Source: Phocaeicola_A sp964514145 (GTDB lineage: Bacteria; Bacteroidota; Bacteroidia; Bacteroidales; Bacteroidaceae). From it: a DNA stretch of 7,013 nucleotides. Shown here one piece after another: positions 1 through 6,945 of this stretch. Position numbers and translations under genes: made by a program. Where the stretch lies: contig CAZEPM010000100.1 of assembly GCA_964514145.1 (NCBI GenBank), positions 1 to 7,013 of the forward strand, given 5' to 3'. How positions within the stretch are numbered: the first letter of the stretch is position 1; the number at the start of each line of letters is the position of its first letter. Under the pieces are notes generated by a model. The model worked only from the letters and a program-made list of their open reading frames with translations, was not told the origin of the DNA and searched no databases.

Positions 1-149
1 ACGTCCGTGCTTAGTTCCGGATGCATCTTTTCGTCCAGGCTGATGTGTATCGCCGCAGAGGTCTAGTCTATGCCCACTATCGAGAAGTAATCCAATATCC
101 GGCTTGGCAGTACTATACCGGCCGGCATGTTCAAATAATCGTTTTCCAT
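1..149 (-). pseudogene. ISAon1-type transposase N-terminal-region gene, broken and cut by window edge
   Basis: Read on the minus strand from an ATG at 149-147, the frame gives MENDYLNMPAGIVLPSRILD, then YFSIVGID, a TAG stop (65-63), and in the same frame TSAAIHISLDEKMHPELSTD up to the window edge. This pattern (short Met-led start, LDYF.IV, then IHISLDE) resembles the start of the small first ORF of Bacteroidota ISAon1-type insertion sequences, which sits before the DDE transposase ORF. The family assignment is from memory of those proteins, without a search. A single CAG-to-TAG change (Gln to stop) would explain the interruption, so the copy is probably dead; an alternative is a sequencing error. 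A 10-base inverted repeat brackets the start codon. The rest of the element, including any transposase ORF, lies outside the window. Confidence 0.6.
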
Positions 150-160
150 ACGGTATAGTA
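111..160. repeat. Perfect 10-bp inverted repeat around the ISAon1-like start codon
   Basis: TACTATACCG at 111-120 is the exact reverse complement of CGGTATAGTA at 151-160, separated by 30 bases. In minus-strand RNA the 5' arm covers the region 2-11 bases upstream of the ATG (149-147), where a ribosome would bind, and the 3' arm lies in codons for GIVL. A folded transcript could mask initiation, as known for readthrough transcripts of some other insertion sequences (IS10, IS50). A chance match of this size is possible in 7 kb. Confidence 0.45.
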
Positions 161-330
161 AAGAACTACTCTCTCATCTTACAAATTTATCCCCACTAGT
201 TTTCTACTGAGCTCTATGGTGCCTGGAGTGTTCAATCTGTGCGATGTTCTTCGGTTCGTCATTGACCGTTTCAAACAAAGCTCTTTTCCTGAGCTGTGCT
301 ATAACAATAGATACGCTACAGTTTCTTTTT
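160..330 (-). pseudogene. Decayed C-terminal fragment of an IS982-family transposase
   Basis: On the minus strand, the frame ending at the TAG 206-204 reads AQLRKRALF, ETVNDEPKN, then IAQIEHSRHH. This closely resembles the C-terminal signature of IS982-family DDE transposases (LLRKRA.IETVNDELKN..QIEHSRHRS), which includes the last acidic catalytic residue in ETVND. After RHH (ending at 216) the match moves to another frame: SSVEN at 213-199, then a degraded stretch (stops at 198-196, 189-187 and 168-166) that still resembles the usual ENF..NL..G..AYCFF ending. So at least one frameshift and several stops have accumulated. Upstream, stops in the same frame at 374-372 and about 340 mark further decay, and the left limit of homology is uncertain. 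No N-terminal part and no terminal repeats were found. It cannot encode a working transposase. Confidence 0.7.
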
Positions 331-371
331 CGATTTACCGATATTCTTTAGTCTTTTGTGTTTGATGAACT

Positions 372-503
372 TCAGATATTCATAATTGCGTTCAAATCAA
401 GTGTCTTATCTGACAAGTCTATAAGATTCCAGAACTCAGTTTTTACTGATATGCCCCATTTCGTATTTTCCTTATATCCTCTTTCATGCACCAAGGATAA
501 AAC
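372..503 (-). other. Short unidentified open stretch, probably a gene remnant
   Basis: Between a TAA just upstream of 503 and a TGA at 374-372 the minus strand is open for 43 codons. It includes the segments HERGYKENTKWGISVKTEF and WNLIDLSDKTLDLNAIMNI. The composition (Trp, acidic and Lys residues in mixed helices) looks protein-like, but there is no ATG before the internal Met 41 and no ribosome-binding region. Immediately downstream another frame reads FERNYEYLKFIKHKRLKN, which could be the continuation after a frameshift. I do not recognise the family. It may be a fragment of the gene that the insertion sequences broke, or chance. Confidence 0.25.
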
Positions 504-606
504 TTAAGAATTATCTATGATAAAGAAAATATGTAGCGAATCTATTGATACTTTACATCTTCTTTGGTATTAACAATATCAACACAATATTCAATAAATC
601 AGATTG

Positions 607-3600
607 TTATGAATTAGGCAAATGGCGGCCATGACAATTCTTATACTTCTTACCGCTTCCGCACGGACAAGGATTATTACGTCCGATGTTAGGTTCCGTC
701 TTGCGAATGGGCTCGCGTCTAACCTCACGTGTATCTCGTTTGGCAGCACTTTGCTGTCTGGGGTCGTTTAGGTCGGCCTTACTTTCCTGATATTGTGGTC
801 TGCGTTGGTTAGGAAGCGGATCGGGAGCAGCCTGTCTCACCTGCTCGGGTTCTCGCACGGGAATTTGTGCACGCATCAAAATGGAGATGGTTTGGTCGTT
901 AATCTTGCGTACCATTGTCTTAAAGAGTTCATAAGCCTCTAGTTTAAAAATCAACAACGGATCTTTTTGTTCATAGCTGGCATTTTGCACCGAATGTCTC
1001 AACTCGTCCAAATCGCGCAAGTTTTCTTTCCATGCTTCATCTATTGTGTGCAGCAATATGATTTTCTCGAACGATTTCACAATTTCACGTCCTTCGCTTT
1101 CGTAAGCATCTTTCAGGTTACAAGGGATGTTGTATACCCGCTTTCCATCTGTGATAGGTATGAGGATGTTGACGTATACCTGTCCTTGTGTTTCGTACAC
1201 TTGCTTAATTACTGGCATAGCTACTTGTGCCATCCGCTCGGTTTTACGCTTGAAGTTTGACATTGATGCATCAAAGAGTTTCACTTTCGCTTCATCCGGC
1301 TTCATGTGATTGTATTCATCTTCGGTAAACGGCATCTCTATAGCAAAGGTTCTCAGAACTTCCATCTTCATACCTTCGTAGTCATGATTGTCTACCATAT
1401 CAATGCAGCAGTCCTCAATCATGTTGACGATATCCATTCCGATACGTTCTCCCATCAAGGCATGACGTCGTTTGGTATAGATGACCACACGCTGTTTATT
1501 CATTACATCATCGTACTCCAACAAACGTTTACGGATACCGAAGTTGTTTTCTTCCACTTTTTTTTGCGCGCGCTCAATAGAGTTAGAGATCATCTTGGCT
1601 TCAATCATTTCGCCTTCTTTGAAGCCTAGCTTGTCCATCACTTTGGCTATACGGTCGGAAGCAAAAAGACGCATCAGATCATCTTCTAATGAAACAAAGA
1701 AAACAGATGAACCCGGATCTCCCTGACGTCCGGAACGACCACGTAACTGTCGGTCTACACGACGGGACTCATGGCGTTCCGTACCAATAATAGCAAGACC
1801 TCCAGCTTCTTTCACCTCTGGGCTTAGTCTGATATCCGTACCACGACCGGCCATGTTGGTTGCAATGGTTACAGTTCCGCTCAGACCGGCTTTAGCAACG
1901 ATATCGGCTTCCTGCTGGTGTAGTTTGGCATTCAATACGTTGTGAGGAATCTTGCGCATGGTCAACATCTTGCTAAGCATTTCAGAAATTTCCACCGAGG
2001 TCGTACCAACCAATACCGGTCGGCCTATGTTGATCATCTTCTCAATCTCTTCGATAACCGCTTTATATTTCTCACGTTTTGTCTTATAAACACGGTCGTT
2101 CATATCAATACGTGCAATCGGACGATTGGTGGGGATTACTACGACATCCAGCTTGTAAATATCCCAAAATTCTCCGGCTTCCGTTTCTGCCGTACCGGTC
2201 ATGCCTGCCAATTTGTGATACATGCGGAAATAATTCTGCAACGTGATGGTTGCAAAGGTTTGTGTGGCAGCTTCTATCTTGACATGTTCTTTCGCTTCAA
2301 TAGCTTGATGCAGACCGTCTGAATAACGGCGGCCTTCCATGATACGTCCCGTTTGTTCATCAACAATCTTTACTTGTCCGTCAATCACCACATATTGGTC
2401 ATCCTTCTCGAACATGGCGTATGCTTTCAAAAGTTGATGGATTGTGTGTACACGCTCGGATTTAATAGCATAATCGGAAAGGATCGTATCTTTTTTGGCC
2501 AAACGTTCCTCGTCGGTCAATCCCGCTTCGTTTTCCAGTGAAGAAAGCAGCGAAGCGATATCCGGTAAAACAAATAACGTGGGGTCGGAAGAATTTCCCG
2601 TAAGCAAATCGATACCTTTATCCGTCAAATCCACACTGTTCAGTTTCTCGTCAATAACGAAATACAGAGGCTCTACGGCTTCGGGCATTCGTTTATTGTT
2701 TTGTTCCATATAGATTTCCTCAGTGGCCAACATACCGGCTTTGATGCCCGGTTCACTTAGAAACTTAATCAGTGCCTTATTCTTCGGCAAGGCCTTATGA
2801 CTGCGGAACAAAGCAAGGAATCCGGCTTCTTGGTCTTTCTTATCCGACGAAGCTATCAAACGTTTGGCTTCTGTCAGTAATTGAGTTGCCAGACGACGTT
2901 GTGCTTCGAAAACCCGTTCAACCAAAGGACGAAACTGCTCGAACAATTGGTCGTCACCTTTTGGAACAGGACCTGAAATAATCAATGGTGTGCGGGCATC
3001 ATCAATTAATACGGAGTCGACTTCATCAACAATCGCGTAGTTGTGCTTGCGTTGCACTAAATCTTTCGGACTGTTTGCCATGTTATCACGCAGGTAATCA
3101 AAACCAAATTCATTGTTGGTTCCGAAAGTGATATCTGCCAGATATGCCTTGCGACGTTGTTCGGAACCGGGCTGGTGCTTGTCAATGCAGTCCACACTCA
3201 GTCCGTGAAACTCATATAAAGGTCCCATCCATTCCGAGTCACGTTTCGACAGATAGTCGTTTACTGTTACCACGTGCACACCGTTTCCAGTCAGTGCATT
3301 CAGAAAGACAGGCAGGGTTGCTACCAAAGTTTTACCTTCACCCGTGGCCATTTCGGCAATTTTTCCTTTATGAAGTACCACGCCACCAAAGAGCTGCACA
3401 TCATAGTGCACCATGTTCCACGTAATCTCGTTTCCGCCGGCCATCCAATGATTGCAATAGATTGCTTTGTCGTCTTCGATGCGGACAAAATCTTTCGTAG
3501 CAGCCAATTCACGATCGAAATCGGTTGCCGTTACTTCGATTTCTTCGTTTTCAGCAAAGCGACGGGCTGTTTCTTTCACGATAGAAAAAGCTTCCGGCAA

Positions 3601-3918
3601 AATTTTGTCTAATGCTTTCTCATAACATTCAAGTACGTCTTTTTCTAATTTATCTATCTGGTTAAACAACGACTCTCGATGTTCGAGTTCCGTTTCTTCC
3701 ACTTTGGCTTTCAGTTCTGCAATTTTTGTGCGTTGTTCGACAGCCGAATCTTGTACATACTGTTTCAGTGATTGTGTCTTGGCACGCAGTTCGTCATTGC
3801 TCAACCGGCTAATTGCCGGATAAGCTGCTTTTATGCTTTCTACCCATGGCACGATTTCTTTCATGTCGCGTGTAGCTTTGTTACCAAATAGCTTGCTGAT
3901 AAATTCATTAAATCCCAT
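607..3918 (-). CDS. secA: Preprotein translocase ATPase subunit SecA
   Basis: SecA is the cytosolic motor that binds the SecYEG channel and uses ATP to push unfolded precursors across the inner membrane. The 1103-residue product shows the full family architecture. The Walker A motif ATGEGKT is at 191-197 and Walker B IVDEVDSVLID at 296-306. The preprotein-crosslinking domain lies at about 315-510. NBD2 carries TNMAGRGTDI (687-696) and the arginine-finger motif GRSGRQGDPG (727-736), and the scaffold motif EYDDVMNKQR is at 801-810. A Pro/Gln/Arg-rich linker (about 1021-1080) leads to a zinc-binding SEC-C tail with C1084, C1086, C1095 and H1096 (CxCx8CH). Extra length relative to E. coli comes mostly from a charged, coiled-coil-like insert at about 55-100, an enlarged crosslinking domain at about 335-490 and the linker. 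The start chosen is ATG 3918-3916 (MGFNEFISKLFG), the usual SecA beginning. An in-frame ATG at 3978 would add 20 unlikely residues. The A-rich leader just upstream suits a Bacteroides ribosome-binding region. No clear terminator follows the stop. Confidence 0.98.
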   Translation of the reverse strand: MGFNEFISKLFGNKATRDMKEIVPWVESIKAAYPAISRLSNDELRAKTQSLKQYVQDSAVEQRTKIAELKAKVEETELEHRESLFNQIDKLEKDVLECYEKALDKILPEAFSIVKETARRFAENEEIEVTATDFDRELAATKDFVRIEDDKAIYCNHWMAGGNEITWNMVHYDVQLFGGVVLHKGKIAEMATGEGKTLVATLPVFLNALTGNGVHVVTVNDYLSKRDSEWMGPLYEFHGLSVDCIDKHQPGSEQRRKAYLADITFGTNNEFGFDYLRDNMANSPKDLVQRKHNYAIVDEVDSVLIDDARTPLIISGPVPKGDDQLFEQFRPLVERVFEAQRRLATQLLTEAKRLIASSDKKDQEAGFLALFRSHKALPKNKALIKFLSEPGIKAGMLATEEIYMEQNNKRMPEAVEPLYFVIDEKLNSVDLTDKGIDLLTGNSSDPTLFVLPDIASLLSSLENEAGLTDEERLAKKDTILSDYAIKSERVHTIHQLLKAYAMFEKDDQYVVIDGQVKIVDEQTGRIMEGRRYSDGLHQAIEAKEHVKIEAATQTFATITLQNYFRMYHKLAGMTGTAETEAGEFWDIYKLDVVVIPTNRPIARIDMNDRVYKTKREKYKAVIEEIEKMINIGRPVLVGTTSVEISEMLSKMLTMRKIPHNVLNAKLHQQEADIVAKAGLSGTVTIATNMAGRGTDIRLSPEVKEAGGLAIIGTERHESRRVDRQLRGRSGRQGDPGSSVFFVSLEDDLMRLFASDRIAKVMDKLGFKEGEMIEAKMISNSIERAQKKVEENNFGIRKRLLEYDDVMNKQRVVIYTKRRHALMGERIGMDIVNMIEDCCIDMVDNHDYEGMKMEVLRTFAIEMPFTEDEYNHMKPDEAKVKLFDASMSNFKRKTERMAQVAMPVIKQVYETQGQVYVNILIPITDGKRVYNIPCNLKDAYESEGREIVKSFEKIILLHTIDEAWKENLRDLDELRHSVQNASYEQKDPLLIFKLEAYELFKTMVRKINDQTISILMRAQIPVREPEQVRQAAPDPLPNQRRPQYQESKADLNDPRQQSAAKRDTREVRREPIRKTEPNIGRNNPCPCGSGKKYKNCHGRHLPNS

Positions 3919-3960
3919 GTTATTTTTCTTTTTATTATTTACACAATTACGATAGGCAGA

Positions 3961-3978
3961 ATGGATTATGAAATCCAT
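3961..3978 (-). promoter_or_regulatory. Perfect 7-bp hairpin at the start of the secA leader
   Basis: ATGGATT (3961-3967) and AATCCAT (3972-3978) are exact reverse complements around a 4-base loop. If transcription begins about 7 bases after the -7 box at 3986-3993, this stem is at the extreme 5' end of the secA mRNA, about 42 bases before the start codon. It could protect the mRNA end or bind a regulator. The 5' arm begins with an ATG in frame with secA. Confidence 0.5.
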
Positions 3979-3985
3979 GCACCTG

Positions 3986-3993
3986 CAAAATTA
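3986..3993 (-). promoter_or_regulatory. Putative secA promoter, -7 element
   Basis: The minus strand reads TAATTTTG followed by CA, a full match to the Bacteroides primary sigma factor -7 consensus TAnnTTTG. No TTTG box is seen 19-21 bases upstream, so the -33 half is missing or weak. The predicted start near 3979 gives a leader of about 60 bases. Its position between the upstream stop (4044) and the secA start supports secA having its own promoter, although readthrough from the upstream gene pair is also possible. Confidence 0.45.
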
Positions 3994-4004
3994 GTTAAAA
4001 TGCC

Positions 4005-4025
4005 GGATATACCGGTATGATATCC
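4005..4025. repeat. Nested palindromes between the phosphatase-like gene and secA
   Basis: GGATAT (4005-4010) and ATATCC (4020-4025) form a 6-bp inverted repeat with a 9-base spacer. Inside it ATACCGGTAT (4009-4018) is a perfect 10-base palindrome. The site lies 18-38 bases after the upstream stop codon and just upstream of the secA -7 box. It could be an operator for secA or a weak terminator (on the minus strand a CCGG...CCGG stem is followed by CATTTT). The run of T is too short for a convincing intrinsic terminator. Confidence 0.35.
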
Positions 4026-4043
4026 TATAGAAAGAGATACAGA

Positions 4044-5618
4044 TCAACGATGAAGATCATGAAGTGGAGTCGATGTGCAAGCGTTAGGAGCCCGAATACG
4101 CATGAAACTTGTCAGCGTAGGAGCCAGACAGTCTATTGTAATAGGCTCATGAATAATTTCCGGCTTTATCGAAAAACCGAAAAATATCAGCGGAAAGTTT
4201 ACAGATGAGGCCGATACATAGGGAGGCTCCACTAACGGATCATCCGGCATGAGTCGCCAGCCCGGACTGATTTCAAGCAAGATATCACCCGATACCGCCA
4301 TGTTGAACGCATTGTGAAGTAGCATACGTTCCGGCGTGTTGGCATTCAGTGCCAACTGATGAGCGGTGTAAGCCGCCTTAACCCCACTCATCTGTACCAG
4401 AAACTCGGCCGATTTGTCGAGCACCTCAGGCAAACTAAGTTGCTTCTGTTCAATCAGTTTATGGTCGAAATATAATTGCAGACCTTTGTATCCTTCGATG
4501 TATTTTCCCTGACCGTAGGTGGCCATTAAATACATATTCAGCAGAGCCGAACAACGTTCCATGTAGAATTCGCCCGATGGAATGCGATAAGCAGAAAGAT
4601 CGGCCGTTTCTGGGTCGGTATATCCGGTAGAGGTGATGAAAAACAACGTATTTTGTAGTCCGACCTTTTTGTCGACCATATCGATCAGATTACCCAACTG
4701 TTCATCCAGACGGACATACGTGTCTTGTATTTCAATGGGATAAATCGTAGCCGACTTGTTCTCATAATTCCCGGCATAGTAGGTTACGGAAAGCAAATCG
4801 GGCACATTGTCCATACCGAGAGTCGTACCCTTTAAGCAGCGATCAACCAACTGATTGACTTCTTCGTTGACCAATCCAGAAGTTTTAAACTGGCGGAATC
4901 GCTTGTAATCGGAAAATGAATGTTTGAAGCCGCGCGGCTTGTCCGCCGAAAAGTAAGTATAGAGTGCTTCGTTTTGGAGGGTTGTCCACGTCAGGTTACT
5001 AATACGGCGATCCAGTGCCTGATAGTCGTTGTAGCTGTTGACCCACTGAGGAAAAGTGCCGTAGTAAGTTGTTCCTGCCCATTTCCCTGTGTCGTCATTG
5101 ATCCAGAAAGCGCCATCACCGGCATGACCCGCAGCCAGCACTGCCGCCTCGCGAAATGGAGCGATAGCGTAGACCAGTCCTTTGCCGCGAGTAGACACTT
5201 TGAGCTCGTCGCCCAATGTGGAGCAGACCAGATTGCGCGGCGATGTGTTTTCAGCGGTATAGATGCCCATGAAATCTTTATCGTCTAATGCCTGCACAAC
5301 CCGAAAACGTGTCCGGTCGAACCATGAGGCAGCTGGGATTCCATTGTAATAAGGTACAGTGCCCGTATAAATCGATGCGATGGACGATGCGCGGTCTAAC
5401 GGCTTGAATTTATATTCTGCAGTCGTATAGACACAACCCTCTTTCATCAAACGCTTGAACCCTTTTTCACCATAAAGTGCTGAAAATGCTTCCATGTACT
5501 CCGTACGGAATTGGTCGATGGTAATACCTACCACCAATTTAGGAGTCTGCAAACTCTGTGCTTGCAAATTGGTCAAAGCAAATGCAGCGACAAGGGATGT
5601 CAGGATTCGTTCTTTCAT
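4044..5618 (-). CDS. Exported PafA-like alkaline phosphatase superfamily protein with degenerate active site
   Basis: The 524-residue protein starts at ATG 5618-5616, giving MKERILTSLVAAFALTNLQA, a typical signal peptide with cleavage expected after residue 20 (LQA/Q), so it should be periplasmic. The framework matches PafA-type alkaline phosphatases and nucleotide pyrophosphatases: KLVVGITIDQFRTEYM (27-42), GFKRLMKEG (53-61), ASIYTGTVPYYNGIPAASWF (81-100), DTYVRLDEQLGNLID (299-313), LFFITS (325-330), PLIFFGFSIKP (476-486) and LAPTLTSFMRIRAPNACT (498-515). Key positions differ. The nucleophile motif TAPGHAS is RASSIAS here (Arg76 at the Thr position), the metal motif TADHG is TSTGY (329-333), and the usual DYxGH and HGS segments lack their ligands; only Asp35 is kept. 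It may be a pseudoenzyme or bind something else. Its start overlaps the stop of the upstream Lnb-like gene (ATGA), which implies translational coupling. A longer open frame reaching 5906 lies inside that neighbour and is not the start. Confidence 0.9.
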   Translation of the reverse strand: MKERILTSLVAAFALTNLQAQSLQTPKLVVGITIDQFRTEYMEAFSALYGEKGFKRLMKEGCVYTTAEYKFKPLDRASSIASIYTGTVPYYNGIPAASWFDRTRFRVVQALDDKDFMGIYTAENTSPRNLVCSTLGDELKVSTRGKGLVYAIAPFREAAVLAAGHAGDGAFWINDDTGKWAGTTYYGTFPQWVNSYNDYQALDRRISNLTWTTLQNEALYTYFSADKPRGFKHSFSDYKRFRQFKTSGLVNEEVNQLVDRCLKGTTLGMDNVPDLLSVTYYAGNYENKSATIYPIEIQDTYVRLDEQLGNLIDMVDKKVGLQNTLFFITSTGYTDPETADLSAYRIPSGEFYMERCSALLNMYLMATYGQGKYIEGYKGLQLYFDHKLIEQKQLSLPEVLDKSAEFLVQMSGVKAAYTAHQLALNANTPERMLLHNAFNMAVSGDILLEISPGWRLMPDDPLVEPPYVSASSVNFPLIFFGFSIKPEIIHEPITIDCLAPTLTSFMRIRAPNACTSTPLHDLHR

Positions 5619-6811
5619 CGCGTTTCTTTTCTCGTTATGTAGAGTTGGGTCACTGAACGCACCAACAAACTGAGTGCCAAAGGTAGCATTACTAATGATA
5701 TCTTTTGCGGAATCAGCCACCAGAAAACTATAAAGAGTGTTAACGTGGCGGTGCTGCACACATGATAGATATCGCGTCGACGTTTGATTTCCAGATAAAT
5801 CATCCGAGGTAAATAAAATAGAGGTATCGGATTGAGAAAAATCAGTAAATAGTTGGAACCCACCGTAGGATGAATGGAAAAGAAGAACAAAAACGCGATT
5901 ATACAACCGGTCAGTCCTTGCAAACCGAACAAGAGAATATCAAACCACCATGCTTTGCGGTGTGAATACCATTCCCACAAAGATAAGCCTATCGAGACCA
6001 CCAACACAAACAAAGCACAGACCATAGGGGTCAACCACGTGTCTTTCATTTCCACAGTCTCCGACGGCTCTACCACACGCAGGGTGCGTGTCACCAATGG
6101 ACGTTCGCTTCCGTCTGCAGCCCGTATAACCGCATCATCCATTTCCTCCATCAGAAAAAACGGAGCAAACATCTGTTGCCGGATATCTATCGGCTGGTCT
6201 GCCTCAGCTCCCAAGCAAAGATCGATGCCAAATTCATCCCATGAATGACCCTGAGTATACTGATGAACCATTTCACGATAGGTGACCGACAAGACATTAT
6301 TCGGGCGGTCTGACCCGGGAACAGGATAGATTACCCGTCCGTCTATGCTCTCTTCGATTTTATCGCGGGCACGTGTTGTACAGTTGTCATAGAAATAATT
6401 GTAACGATACACACGGTTTTCCGGGCGATAATTCGCATCCAACAAAGCAAGCAATCGTTCTCGTTCAGGAGAAGTCAGATTCAATTCCTGCTCTATGACA
6501 TACGAACCACGTCTGGCATACTCCGGAGCAAAATACACATAAGGAATGACACCAAGTTGATAATCAGTCTCCCCTTTCACAAAACGATAAAGAAAATTAG
6601 GTGCATTGAAGCTGAACAAACCATAGTTGAACACAATATCAACTTTACGCGCCGGTATCTCTACCCGAATAGCCGTATGTCCGAAAAGTTCATAAATTGC
6701 TTGTCCCGGAGAACAGGTCATCAGACTTATCCGAATCGAATCGTTACTTTGTGCACGCACTGACAGCGCGCACAACAGTCCTGTTATCAGAAGAAAAAAC
6801 GATCTTTTCAT
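5615..6811 (-). CDS. lnb: DUF4105/Lnb-family membrane protein, probable lipoprotein N-acyltransferase
   Basis: This 398-residue protein has a signal peptide (MKRSFFLLITGLLCALSVRA, cleavage near 20), a periplasmic domain at about 21-255 and five predicted membrane helices (about 260-280, 290-312, 318-338, 351-368, 371-391). The periplasmic part is a DUF4105 (Lnb N-terminal periplasmic) domain: ELFGHTAIRV (41-50), FNYGLFSF (61-68), LNLTSPERERL (110-120), PENRVYRYNYFYDNCTTRAR (130-149). His45 and Cys144 sit where the family's proposed catalytic His and Cys lie. Lnb enzymes place an acyl chain on the N terminus of lipoproteins. To my recollection a Bacteroides member next to an alkaline-phosphatase-like gene and secA has been shown to do this, but I could not check. 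I chose ATG 6811-6809; a TTG two codons earlier (6817) is possible. A promoter lies 33 bases upstream, and the stop overlaps the next gene's start as ATGA. Confidence 0.88.
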   Translation of the reverse strand: MKRSFFLLITGLLCALSVRAQSNDSIRISLMTCSPGQAIYELFGHTAIRVEIPARKVDIVFNYGLFSFNAPNFLYRFVKGETDYQLGVIPYVYFAPEYARRGSYVIEQELNLTSPERERLLALLDANYRPENRVYRYNYFYDNCTTRARDKIEESIDGRVIYPVPGSDRPNNVLSVTYREMVHQYTQGHSWDEFGIDLCLGAEADQPIDIRQQMFAPFFLMEEMDDAVIRAADGSERPLVTRTLRVVEPSETVEMKDTWLTPMVCALFVLVVSIGLSLWEWYSHRKAWWFDILLFGLQGLTGCIIAFLFFFSIHPTVGSNYLLIFLNPIPLFYLPRMIYLEIKRRRDIYHVCSTATLTLFIVFWWLIPQKISLVMLPLALSLLVRSVTQLYITRKETR

Positions 6812-6843
6812 TAGCAATTTTATCTTATGGCTAATTTTGTTTG

Positions 6844-6876
6844 CAAAGGTATGGTTAATTTCAAATCCTGGACAAA
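6844..6876 (-). promoter_or_regulatory. Promoter of the Lnb-like / phosphatase-like gene pair
   Basis: The minus strand has TTTG at 6876-6873 and TACCTTTG at 6851-6844, separated by 21 bases. Both match the Bacteroides primary sigma factor consensus (-33 TTTG, -7 TAnnTTTG) with acceptable spacing. Transcription would begin near 6837, leaving a leader of about 26 bases before the ATG at 6811. The -33 box uses the T-run of the upstream terminator. Confidence 0.7.
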
Positions 6877-6908
6877 AAAGGCCGACTCTTTTTTAATCCC
6901 AAAGTCGA
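6874..6908 (-). terminator. Rho-independent terminator of the transcript entering from the right
   Basis: On the minus strand TCGACTTT (6908-6901) pairs with AGAGTCGG (6889-6882), an 8-bp stem with two G-T wobbles, followed after CC by six T (6879-6874). Only the minus strand has the T-run after the stem, so it ends an upstream minus-strand unit whose body lies mostly outside the window. Confidence 0.55.
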
Positions 6909-6945
6909 GCATCGTCTAATTGCTTACACAGGCTGAATCCGACAA

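Noticed and set aside
540..606. Terminator directly after secA
   Set aside because: Only a 5-bp AT stem (AATAT/ATATT) is seen, with no T-run following it.
3001..3030. Asp instead of Glu in the SecA DEART-like motif (DDART, about residue 306-310)
   Set aside because: As far as I recall DDART is normal for SecA of Bacteroidota, so it is not a defect.
967..3612. Many plus-strand open frames of 60-126 codons across secA
   Set aside because: They lie antisense to a complete, strongly conserved secA, lack family features and are shadows of its codon structure.
3919..3978. 20-residue N-terminal extension of SecA as the main start
   Set aside because: The sequence is unlike SecA N termini, and MGFNEFISKLFG after an A-rich leader is the expected start. 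The ATG at 3978 is kept only as a possible minor site.
5619..5906. 96-codon upstream extension of the phosphatase-like ORF
   Set aside because: It lies inside the Lnb-like gene in another frame. The ATG at 5618 begins a perfect signal peptide and forms the ATGA overlap.
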